Source: Byssovorax sp.
Lineage (GTDB): Bacteria; Myxococcota_A; Polyangia; Polyangiales; Polyangiaceae
Assembly: GCA_025362495.1 (NCBI GenBank)
Contig: JANYGI010000036.1
Coordinates: forward strand, 48,096 to 112,095
DNA: 64,000 bases
Direction: 5' to 3'
Shown here piece after piece: positions 17,825 through 25,479 of this stretch (position 1 is the first letter of the stretch; each line of letters begins with the position of its first letter). The translations under genes and the position numbers were made by a program. The notes beneath the pieces are model-generated. The model was not told the origin of the DNA, ran no database searches, and saw only the letters and a program-made list of their open reading frames with translations.

Positions 17825-18957
17825 CGCGCGGCTCCTTCGGCGACGAAGCCGGCGATAGCGACGCGCGCGCCCGCGGTGGTCGGCAGCGCGAGCGTGTGGC
17901 CGGTCGAGGCCTCGATAGCGAACGCGACCGGCAGCTCGCCCGGCCTCGTGTGCAGCGCCGCGACCCACGCGTCGTCGCGCGAGGTGGCCTGCACCTGGTC
18001 GATCCCGTCGCCCGTGGGCGCGTGGATCGCCTTCATTTCACGGCCAATCAGCGCGAGCCCGCCGCGGCTGTCGGGCGAGTAGGCCACGCCTCCGCCGGGC
18101 CACACGCTCGGGGCGAGGGCGAGGTTGCTCGACGCCGCGAGGCGGGTCCGCGCGCCGGTCGCGAGGTCGATCCGATCGACCACCCAGGTGCGGCTGTCAC
18201 GCTCGTCACGCTCCTCGAAGACGACGGCACCTCGCCGCGAATCGACCGAGAAGTCACGCGCGAATGGCAGCATCGACGGCGCGATCACCCGCGTCCGCCC
18301 GGTGTCTTTGTCGACGCCGACCAGATCGGCTCCGGCCGCGCCGACGCGGTACACGAGGATCTCGCGCTCGTGCTCGCCCGCGAGGAACGCCAGGTAGCCC
18401 GCGAAGCTGTGCACCGGGCGAGCGGCGCCGGTCGTCGGATCGATCTCGTCGATCGTGAGAGCGTCCTCGCGGCCCGCGAGCTTCGGCGCCGCAGCCGGCT
18501 CCGATCCCGCGCGGCCGCGCGACACGAACACCCGACCCGCGGCGGTGACGAGCGGGCGGCTCGCGTACACCACGCGGTCGCAGAGGCGCTCGGCGGGGTG
18601 ATGCGGCTCGACGCGAAACAGGCTCGAAGCAAAGGACAGATCGCGCGTCGCGACAGTGTCGGCGACCGCGAGCACCACGCTCGTGCCCGGGAGGATCGCG
18701 CCCTTCACGGCGGCGCTGTCCGCGTGATCGAAGCGCGCGACCGGCGCGGGCGCGGCGCTCTCGTCGGCGCGCTCGATCACCAGCGACGTGTACCCGGCGC
18801 CCGGCCGCGTCACCAGCAGCGCGACGACAGGACCGCTCGCGGGGGCGCTCGCCCTGGCCTCGGCCGCGGGCGCGTCGAGCTGCTCGGAGAGCCCGAGCCC
18901 GAGGGCGCCGATGGCGATCGACGCGACGAAGAGAGGGATCGGGAAGCGCATGACCAT
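17821..18957 (-). CDS. Secreted/anchored beta-propeller-like hypothetical protein
   Basis: 378 aa. The best start is Met at 18957 (MVMRFPIPL...) or 18951; both lead into a hydrophobic segment 'LFVASIAIGALGLGL' that is either an uncleaved anchor or a signal peptide. The body has TolB/WD40-like repeats, e.g. 'GVAYSPDSRGGLALIGREM' and 'EIDPTTGAARPVHSFAGYLAFLAG'. It overlaps the transglycosylase start by 4 bp, so the two form an operon and may act together at the envelope. The promoter must lie in the ~20-bp divergent gap or inside the DTW gene. Specific role unknown. Confidence 0.65.
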   Translation of the reverse strand: MVMRFPIPLFVASIAIGALGLGLSEQLDAPAAEARASAPASGPVVALLVTRPGAGYTSLVIERADESAAPAPVARFDHADSAAVKGAILPGTSVVLAVADTVATRDLSFASSLFRVEPHHPAERLCDRVVYASRPLVTAAGRVFVSRGRAGSEPAAAPKLAGREDALTIDEIDPTTGAARPVHSFAGYLAFLAGEHEREILVYRVGAAGADLVGVDKDTGRTRVIAPSMLPFARDFSVDSRRGAVVFEERDERDSRTWVVDRIDLATGARTRLAASSNLALAPSVWPGGGVAYSPDSRGGLALIGREMKAIHAPTGDGIDQVQATSRDDAWVAALHTRPGELPVAFAIEASTGHTLALPTTAGARVAIAGFVAEGAAR

Positions 18958-18976
18958 CCATGGTACGTGAGACCGG

Positions 18977-19645
18977 ATGTCGGCACGAGAGGTGGACTTC
19001 TCCGCTGCCACGGCCCCCGATCACCGGATGGATCCCCTCGACACCTCGGCCGCAAAGTCGATGCGCGGCCGCCGCACGCCGCGCTGTCCCGGCTGCTGGC
19101 TCCCCACGGCGCTGTGCCTCTGCGCCGAGCTCCCTCGCCTCGCCGTGCGCACGCGCGTCGTCGTGTTGATGCACCGGCGCGAGGCCGTGACCAGCTCCAA
19201 CACGGGGCGGATCGCGGCGCGCGTGCTCGAAGGATCGAGCGTGCGCGTGCGCGGCGGCGATCGCGCGATCGATCCCGAGCCGCTGCCCGGAGGCCGTCGA
19301 CTCGTGCTCTTCCCCGCGGCCGAGGCGCGTCTCCTCACGCCCGACGACGGGGCCGGCGACGGCGTGGTGCTGCTCGTGCCCGATGGAACGTGGGCGCAAG
19401 CGCGCCGCCTCCTGCGTCGCGATGCCATGTTCGAGGGCGCCGAGATCGTGACGTTGCCGCCCGCCGGCCCGAGCCGCTATGGCCTGCGCCGCCACGCGCG
19501 CGAGGGCTCGGTGTGCACGCTCGAGGCGATCGGGCGCGCGCTCGGCGTGCTGGAGGGCGAGGCGATCGAGGCGCGGCTCGCCGAGGTGCTCGATCGTTTC
19601 GTCGCGCGATCGCAGCGCGCGCGCAAAGGGCGAGTCGAGGACTGA
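18977..19645 (+). CDS. DTW-domain tRNA-uridine aminocarboxypropyltransferase
   Basis: 222 aa. The N-terminal Cys cluster 'CPGCWLPTALCLC' (residues ~37-49) is the zinc-binding motif of the DTW/TapT family, which transfers the 3-amino-3-carboxypropyl group of S-adenosylmethionine to a tRNA uridine (acp3U). The family signature appears as 'VPDGTWAQARRL' (D-G-T-W at ~residue 138). 'SNTGRIA' and 'SRYGLRRHAREGSVCTLEAIG' further match the SPOUT-like core. A later start at Met18 (19028) is possible because the first 17 residues look non-conserved. Stand-alone gene, divergent from the propeller gene. Confidence 0.85.
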   Translation: MSAREVDFSAATAPDHRMDPLDTSAAKSMRGRRTPRCPGCWLPTALCLCAELPRLAVRTRVVVLMHRREAVTSSNTGRIAARVLEGSSVRVRGGDRAIDPEPLPGGRRLVLFPAAEARLLTPDDGAGDGVVLLVPDGTWAQARRLLRRDAMFEGAEIVTLPPAGPSRYGLRRHAREGSVCTLEAIGRALGVLEGEAIEARLAEVLDRFVARSQRARKGRVED

Positions 19646-19681
19646 TATCCGCCGCGGAGGGAGCGGGGCCGCCGGCGCCGC

Positions 19682-19954
19682 TCAGCGCGACGCGGAGGCG
19701 CTCCGCGTGCGGCTCACCCCGCCGGGAGGTGTTTTGCGCGAGCGCGGACCTTCACGCACCTCGATCTCGCGCATGGCATCGGCCTTGCGCGCAGCGGCGC
19801 GGGCGCGGTCCTCGAGAGAGAGGCCGGGTTCCATCGAGTCGGACGCGGCGAACAGGAGGGCAGAATACAGGTCGCCGTCCTGCAGCTCTTCGAGCTTGGC
19901 GCTGCGGATGTACTGACGATGACCGGAGCTGTCGGGCGGGATCGAAGAGGTCAA
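19682..19954 (-). CDS. Small hypothetical protein (TTG start)
   Basis: 90 aa. The TTG at 19954 is selected because AAGGAG lies six bases upstream, an ideal ribosome binding site; longer in-frame readings lack one. The sequence begins 'TSSIPPDSSGHRQYIRSAKLEELQDGDLYSALLFAASD' and continues into a basic, charged helix 'LEDRARAAARKADAMREIEVREG' and a Ser/Arg tail. No signal peptide, Cys or known domain is visible. Cytoplasmic, possibly nucleic-acid-binding given the basic end, but no function can be assigned. Convergent with the DTW gene. Confidence 0.55.
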   Translation of the reverse strand: MTSSIPPDSSGHRQYIRSAKLEELQDGDLYSALLFAASDSMEPGLSLEDRARAAARKADAMREIEVREGPRSRKTPPGGVSRTRSASASR

Positions 19955-20330
19955 TGCGAGCTCCTTTGCCTGGAGGGCGCCGCGTCGCTCGACGCGTCGG
20001 GCCTCCGGTATCCGTGAAGGATGTGTATGCGAGTGCTCTCGAGAGGAATCGCCAAATTGACTCCCATCGAAATCAGAAGAGCATGCCGGCCACTTGAATC
20101 TCTCGTCAACAAAAAACAACAGTCCCGCCAGCGTGATCGTTTTCACGAGGTCGGGGCCAGCGGGCGCGCTTCAACGGGCTTGTAAGAGCTAGCTCGATCC
20201 CCGGGACTCTCCCGCCCGGTCGCGCGCTCTCGGATCGGCGCGCGACCCCTTGCCGATGCGAGCAGCGGTCTCCACGCAAACGCCGAGAGCCGAACGCAGC
20301 GCGGGCCAAGCGGCCTCGGAGGACAAGTCC
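19955..20330. other. 376-bp intergenic region, divergent promoters expected
   Basis: No convincing gene on either strand. It holds an A-rich patch at 20105-20120 (locally low GC, a plausible promoter for the leftward 90-aa gene) and a GC-rich half toward the rightward membrane protein, with the ribosome binding site GGAGG at 20318-20322. No clear -35/-10 pair or hairpin could be fixed. Confidence 0.4.
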
Positions 20331-21146
20331 ATGGCAGACGAACCCATCGTGCAAGACATCCGTGTCGGGACGTACGCTCAGCCACTATCGCGACTTCAAG
20401 TGAGCTGGGGAGCGATCCTCGCGGGCGCGGTGACCACGCTCGCTGTGTCGCTCTTGCTCTGGGCCTTCGCGCTCGCGATCGTGCTCTCGGCGACGACCCC
20501 CACCGTCGCGTCGCTGAAGGGGAGCGTCACCGCGGCCTGGATCACCGGGATCATCACGACCTTGATCGGCGGCTTCATCGGCGGGATCGTCGCGGGTTAC
20601 CTGCCGGGCAACCCGCGCCGGCTGATCACCATCGCCCACGGCTTCCTCGCGTGGGCTCTGGCCTTTCTCGTGGCCGTCTCCGCGCAGACCGCGCTCGCGG
20701 GCGGCGCCGTGCGCACGCTGAGCACCGCCGTCGTGAGCACGACGAGCGCGGCCGTGCAGGGCGCCGGCGCGGCGGTGGGCGGCGCCGCGGGCGCTCCGGT
20801 ACCGATCGATCAGCGCCTCGCCGGGCTGCTCGAGTCGATTGGCTACTCGCGTGCCGAGTCGACGCAGATGGTGGGCAGCGCGCGCTCCGATCTCCAGGAC
20901 GTTCTGCGCGGTCGCACCGGGCAAGCGCAGGCGCAGCGCGTCGGCGAGCAGGCGCGCGGCGGGCTCGACACGCTGCTGGGCTGGACCGCCGCTTACCTGT
21001 GGGTCTGGTTCGCGACCTGGGTCATCGCCGGCGCCCTCTCCGTGCTCGGCGCGTCGATGATCGTCGAGCGCGTTCGCCGCGTGCCGGAGCGCGAGAGGGG
21101 GCTCGTGCCCGAGCACCGGCACGTGATCGAGGCGCACGGCCATTGA
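20331..21146 (+). CDS. Four-helix-type inner-membrane protein
   Basis: 271 aa. ATG at 20331 is preceded by GGAGG with 8-base spacing. Four hydrophobic segments are seen: 'WGAILAGAVTTLAVSLLLWAF', 'ITGIITTLIGGFIGGIVAGYL', 'GFLAWALAFLVAVSAQTALA' and, near the C-terminus, 'LWVWFATWVIAGALSVLGAS'. Between the third and fourth lies a ~100-residue Ala/Thr-rich, then Gln/Arg-rich loop. The Gly-x-x-x-Gly-rich second segment suggests packed helices. It resembles uncharacterised stress-associated membrane proteins; no transport motif is seen. Convergent with the chaperone operon (26-bp gap). Confidence 0.65.
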   Translation: MADEPIVQDIRVGTYAQPLSRLQVSWGAILAGAVTTLAVSLLLWAFALAIVLSATTPTVASLKGSVTAAWITGIITTLIGGFIGGIVAGYLPGNPRRLITIAHGFLAWALAFLVAVSAQTALAGGAVRTLSTAVVSTTSAAVQGAGAAVGGAAGAPVPIDQRLAGLLESIGYSRAESTQMVGSARSDLQDVLRGRTGQAQAQRVGEQARGGLDTLLGWTAAYLWVWFATWVIAGALSVLGASMIVERVRRVPERERGLVPEHRHVIEAHGH

Positions 21147-21172
21147 CCAGCTCCCGCGGAGCGACACCTGCC

Positions 21173-23071
21173 TCACCCGCTCTTCTTGAACACCACCTGG
21201 CGGCTCGGGCTCTCTATATCGGAGGAGCCTTTGAGCCGCAGCCCGCCACGCACCTCGTCGCGTGACGCCTTCGCGGGCTTCCCCACCACGCCTCCCACGA
21301 CACCGCCGGTGAGATCGGAGACGACACCCCTCGTCCGCGCCGGAGGAGGCCACTTGTCGCGCGCATGCGAGACGATGCCATGAAGGTAGTCGCCGCGCTC
21401 GGCCGCCTCGTAGATGGCCTTTGCCGGTATCCCCAGCTCTTCCTGGCGGCGCGCGCGCACGAGATCGAGCGCCGCGCGCCACTCCGGGCCGAGGCGAAAG
21501 AGATCGGGGTGCTCGGCGCCGGAGAGGGCGTAATCGAGCAGGATCGCGCGAGGCAGCCCGTACTCGTTGTGGTTGGCGAGGATCCGGTCAGCGAGGTCGG
21601 CGTCGCCGGCGCGAGCGAATTCGGCCGCGAGCAGCAGCGCGACCGTGGGCGGCAGCCGCGCGAGCGCAGGCGCCCCGGCCACCGAAGCGCTGGTCCAGGC
21701 GAGCTTCGGATCGCTCGCGCCATCACGCTGGATCTCCAGGCTCCGGCGGAACATATCGTCCTTCACCTGGACGATCTCGCTGTCCCCCACGCTGCCTCCG
21801 AGCTGGAGCTTGACCCAGAGCTGCCCCTCGATCCCGCTTTTTTCCACGGCCTTGTCGAGGTACAGAGTCGGGGCGACGAGGGGCGTCCCGGAGGCCGGGA
21901 TGGCGGCGATCCGCGCGTAGAGCAGGCTCGTCGGCAGATCAGGTGTGGCGCTCGCGGCGAGGGTGCGCCCGACGAGGGCGAGCGCCTCGGGCGCCTTCCG
22001 CTGCGCCATCAGCGCCACGACATGATCTTCCAGATACTCGCGCTCGTGCCCGTTGCCATCGAGGCTCGCGTAGAGCTCGGCCGAACGCGCCCAGTCATGG
22101 CTCGAAAACGCGAGCTGCGCCGCGCCCTGCCGGGCGAGCTGCCCCTGCGGATCGCGGGCGATCAGGGCCTCGCTGATCTTCTTCGCCTCGTCGAACGACT
22201 CTACGCGAAGGAGCACCGAGCCGAGCACGGCATTCGTCGGGTCGGCCTCGAAGCGAGGGCGATACGCGGCCCGGATCTCCTCGCCTCGGCCGGCCATGCG
22301 CATCATCGAAGCGTGGGCGAGCTGCGCCTCGGCGTCGTCCGGTCGCCGCGCGAGCTCCTCGCGCAGAAAGCGGAGCTGCCCGTCGATCCCCAGCGCGAGC
22401 TGGGTGAAGTGACGCGCGTACCCGAGGGCCTTTTGATCCTCCGGCTCGGCCCGGGCCACCGCGCGACAGAGCTCGGCGGTCGCAGCCGGATCGTGCTTCT
22501 GCTGATCGAGGTACGACGCTGTCGTGAGCCACCCACCGGGCACGAGGTCGAAGCGCGTTCGCGTCTTGCTCTCCCCGGATTTGATGGAGATCGACGACGG
22601 CGGCTCGGTGAACACGTAGTCGACCCCGTCGCGGCTGATGGCCCGTTGCCCACCGAAGAAGGTCGGCTCCGGCGGCGTCCCGTACGAGCTTCCATACTCC
22701 ACCTGCGCCGAGTAGAGCGGCGCCGCGCCGAGCACGTTGTAGACGACGACGTCGTAGCCGCCCGGCACGTCGAACGGCGCCTCTTCGATCAGCTCTCCGG
22801 TGCGGCGCTGGACCCGCACCGAGCGCATCCCGGCGCGGAGCCGGACACCGGTCTTCGTGGCGGCCTCGACAGGCACCTTCGAACCGTCGACGAGCACATC
22901 GACGGGCACGTCGAGCGCGTTGACGATCCACACCTCCGAAGAGGCGTTGATGGCGAAGAATATCCCGAAAATACCGAGGATCGCCGCGCCGGTGAACCCG
23001 AGCAGGACGACCTCGCCGCGCCGGATCTTCCGCGCAGCAGCCTTGGGAGGCGACGTGGGCTCAGCGCTCAT
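21173..23071 (-). CDS. Single-pass membrane TPR-like protein, last gene of chaperone operon
   Basis: 632 aa. One transmembrane helix ('VVLLGFTGAAILGIFGIFFAI', residues ~21-41), then a beta-rich domain ('VWIVNALDVPVDVLVDGSKVPVEAATKTGVRLRAGMRSVRV', a PEGA-like layout), then ~400 residues of helical repeats ('LARRPDDAEAQLAHASMMRMAGRGEEI', 'ADLADRILANHNEYGLPRAILL') typical of TPRs. The C-terminal ~60 residues are Gly/Lys-rich. Its start overlaps the J-like gene by 11 bp, placing it fourth in the dnaK operon. It probably displays a helical-repeat scaffold on the side opposite a short N-terminal tail; client unknown. Confidence 0.7.
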   Translation of the reverse strand: MSAEPTSPPKAAARKIRRGEVVLLGFTGAAILGIFGIFFAINASSEVWIVNALDVPVDVLVDGSKVPVEAATKTGVRLRAGMRSVRVQRRTGELIEEAPFDVPGGYDVVVYNVLGAAPLYSAQVEYGSSYGTPPEPTFFGGQRAISRDGVDYVFTEPPSSISIKSGESKTRTRFDLVPGGWLTTASYLDQQKHDPAATAELCRAVARAEPEDQKALGYARHFTQLALGIDGQLRFLREELARRPDDAEAQLAHASMMRMAGRGEEIRAAYRPRFEADPTNAVLGSVLLRVESFDEAKKISEALIARDPQGQLARQGAAQLAFSSHDWARSAELYASLDGNGHEREYLEDHVVALMAQRKAPEALALVGRTLAASATPDLPTSLLYARIAAIPASGTPLVAPTLYLDKAVEKSGIEGQLWVKLQLGGSVGDSEIVQVKDDMFRRSLEIQRDGASDPKLAWTSASVAGAPALARLPPTVALLLAAEFARAGDADLADRILANHNEYGLPRAILLDYALSGAEHPDLFRLGPEWRAALDLVRARRQEELGIPAKAIYEAAERGDYLHGIVSHARDKWPPPARTRGVVSDLTGGVVGGVVGKPAKASRDEVRGGLRLKGSSDIESPSRQVVFKKSG

Positions 23072-25469
23072 AAGGCGACCTCTTCTTCGCGGAGCTCGGG
23101 GGTGGTCCGTCTCTCGGTGGCTCCTCGGAGAGCCCGACCTCGCGCGCGATCTTGGTGGCGAAGTCGTCGAAGGCGAGCGAGTCCATCCGTCGTACGGCCG
23201 CGAAGACGAACCTCGGCAGCTCGCCCGGCGCAGGTCGATCGAGCCGCAGCTCGGGGGGAGAGGCCGTGACGGTCTGGTATTTCCACACGGGCAGGGCGCT
23301 CCCGCGCACCGTCAGCGTCGCCTCCCAGGCCACCTGCATCGACGGCACGGCCGTGGAACCAGGGTTATCGAAGCGTTTCCCGTCCAGTGTCTCGGTGTGA
23401 CGGATCGTCATGAGCACGCGTGAGCGCCTGGCGAGCACGTCACTCCAGGGCTCGAGTCGGATCTTCGCGCCGAGGCCCGCTGCCTCGAAGATCTTGCCGA
23501 GCCGCGCCACCAGATCGTTCTCGCGGGCCGCCGTCGTCATCGCGTCGTGGGCCGAGCTGGCGTCGCGCCCGTCGGCTTCGACGAGCGGAGGGAGCTTCGT
23601 CGACGACATCACGGCCACGGGGACCGAGGTCACGCCGTCGGCGCGGAGAGCGTCCAGCGCCGCCAGGATCCCGGTCACGACGTCGCGCTGCTCTCCGCCC
23701 GGGATCGCGCGAATCGCCGCCGCGGCGTCCTCGAATGGACGGCTCATCGCGCGCTTCACCTCGTCGGCGTGACGGCCCGCCGGGTACGCCGCGAGATAGT
23801 CTGCATACGCCGGCGCCGGCTGCGCGCGGACCGCGATCTGATAGGCATAGTCGTCGGCGCGGGCCGCGTGCAGGGGAATGATCACGGCGAGCGCCAGGAG
23901 CGCCGCTGCGCCCGCGCCGACGAACAGCCGCTTCAAGGCAGCCTTCTCCTGCAGCGCGGAAGGCGAGGGCTTGGTGAGCATCGCCGGCGGGATCATCTCC
24001 ACTCCTTGCTCGGCCTCCAGGTAGCCTTCCGCCATCAACTCCAGGGCGCGCCCGCGGCGACCGACGAAGTAGTTGAGCCACCCTTGCGCGTACTCTTTCC
24101 CGCGGATCGTCAGGCTGATGACCTCGCTCCCGAAATGGAGAGTCACCGCGGTGTGGGTGTAACCACCGTTGGTGTGCTGGTGGACGCCGTGCGACTTCGA
24201 GAGCCGGAAGAGCGGATACACCTTGAGGCGATCGCCGCGGGCCCGCACCAGGTAGAGCGGATGCACGGTGATGAAGCCGCGGATCGGGCTCTTCACGAGC
24301 TCGACGATGTCGCGGACGACGTGGGCGAGCGCCGCGGAGAGGACGCCGAGGAGCGCTGACGTGACGACGACGCCGCCAACCGTCCATCGCTCGGGGATCG
24401 CGAAGAGCAGGTAGAGAAACAGCGCGAGCGCGAAGCAAACCCCGAGGATCGAGGCGATCTTCGCGGGCCAAACCGCCTCGGCGAACGTCGGGCTGGTCGG
24501 CCCAGGCGTCTGCTGAGAGAGCCACTCGGTCGCCGCGGGCGGCAGATCCCGGAGCCGCAGACTGGCCATCTCGGGATAGGGATGATCGACGGTCCCCGTC
24601 GGATTGAGCTCCTTGCAGCGGTTGAGCAGTGCGTTGGCGCGCAGGGGCTCGTCGCGGGCGAAGAGCTTGGCGGCGATGCCCGCGAGCTGCGATGAGAAGT
24701 AGCGGGGCGCCTCGGGATCGCTGAGCTTGCGCACGCTCTCGAAGAAGCGAGTGGCCTCTCCGTCCGCGTCGCCGAGGTCGCCGAGCGAGAACAGCGCGTC
24801 GACGCGGCGGACGCGGAGCACCATCACCTGATCGCCGGTGTCGGCGAGCCTTTCTATCCCCGCGTCGATCTCCAGCAGCGCCTCGGTGAGGTTGCGCTGC
24901 CCGAGCAGGAGATCGATCACCGCGAGATGAAACCGGAGCTCGTCCGGCTTGAGCGCGTGAGCCTTCTCGACGGCCTTCAACGCCTTGTCCGGCTGGTCGA
25001 GCCGGTTCCACGTCAGGCCCTTGTGGAAGTGATAGCGCGCCTCTTCCGGCGCCGCCTTCGAGAGCGCCTTCCACTGATCGAGCGCCTCGGCGAAGGCGCC
25101 GGTCCGCATGTACGAGAACGCCAGGTTTTCCCGGGCGATCGTCAGCGTCGGGTGCTCTTCCAGCAGGGCTTTCAGCGCCGCTTGAGCCCCGGCGTCGCCG
25201 CCGCCCTTGATCTGCTCCTCGATGGCGCGGAGGCGCTCGGCGAGCTCGTCGCCGTACTCCTGGAAGTCTTTGTCGACCGCGTCGAAGCGCTGCCGCGCCA
25301 CGGGATCGGAGAGCACCTCGTAGGCCTCGCGCAGCTTCTTGAACTCCTCCGGGGCCTTGTCGGGCGGGAACTCGCGGATCAGCGTGAAGTAAGCCTTCTT
25401 GATCGCGCGCTCGTCGGCCGTGCGCTCGATCCGGAGCACCTGATAGTGATTCTGGGATTCAGCGCTCAT
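23061..25469 (-). CDS. J-like domain/TPR membrane protein with variant HPD motif
   Basis: 802 aa from the ATG at 25469. Residues 7-65 form a J-like domain ('YQVLRIERTADERAIKKAYFTL', 'EFKKLREAYEVLSDPVARQRFDA'), but the invariant His-Pro-Asp is Pro35-Pro36-Asp37. TPR-like helices follow (~90-330). Two membrane segments ('ILGVCFALALFLYLLFAI', 'VVVTSALLGVLSAALAHVV') precede a beta-rich domain ('YTHTAVTLHFGSEVISLTIRG'). Another hydrophobic segment ('LFVGAGAAALLALAVIIPL') leads to a C-terminal domain of ~230 residues. It starts 10 bp after the TPR-Lon gene, third in the operon. Expected partner: the operon's DnaK. Loss of the HPD His would normally impair ATPase stimulation, so the mode of contact may differ. 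Confidence 0.75.
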   Translation of the reverse strand: MSAESQNHYQVLRIERTADERAIKKAYFTLIREFPPDKAPEEFKKLREAYEVLSDPVARQRFDAVDKDFQEYGDELAERLRAIEEQIKGGGDAGAQAALKALLEEHPTLTIARENLAFSYMRTGAFAEALDQWKALSKAAPEEARYHFHKGLTWNRLDQPDKALKAVEKAHALKPDELRFHLAVIDLLLGQRNLTEALLEIDAGIERLADTGDQVMVLRVRRVDALFSLGDLGDADGEATRFFESVRKLSDPEAPRYFSSQLAGIAAKLFARDEPLRANALLNRCKELNPTGTVDHPYPEMASLRLRDLPPAATEWLSQQTPGPTSPTFAEAVWPAKIASILGVCFALALFLYLLFAIPERWTVGGVVVTSALLGVLSAALAHVVRDIVELVKSPIRGFITVHPLYLVRARGDRLKVYPLFRLSKSHGVHQHTNGGYTHTAVTLHFGSEVISLTIRGKEYAQGWLNYFVGRRGRALELMAEGYLEAEQGVEMIPPAMLTKPSPSALQEKAALKRLFVGAGAAALLALAVIIPLHAARADDYAYQIAVRAQPAPAYADYLAAYPAGRHADEVKRAMSRPFEDAAAAIRAIPGGEQRDVVTGILAALDALRADGVTSVPVAVMSSTKLPPLVEADGRDASSAHDAMTTAARENDLVARLGKIFEAAGLGAKIRLEPWSDVLARRSRVLMTIRHTETLDGKRFDNPGSTAVPSMQVAWEATLTVRGSALPVWKYQTVTASPPELRLDRPAPGELPRFVFAAVRRMDSLAFDDFATKIAREVGLSEEPPRDGPPPSSAKKRSPYER

Positions 25470-25479
25470 GGTGGCGATT

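Noticed and set aside
17896..20097. Long frame spanning the propeller, DTW and small hypothetical genes
   Set aside because: Crosses several supported genes; composition is dominated by Arg and shows no fold.
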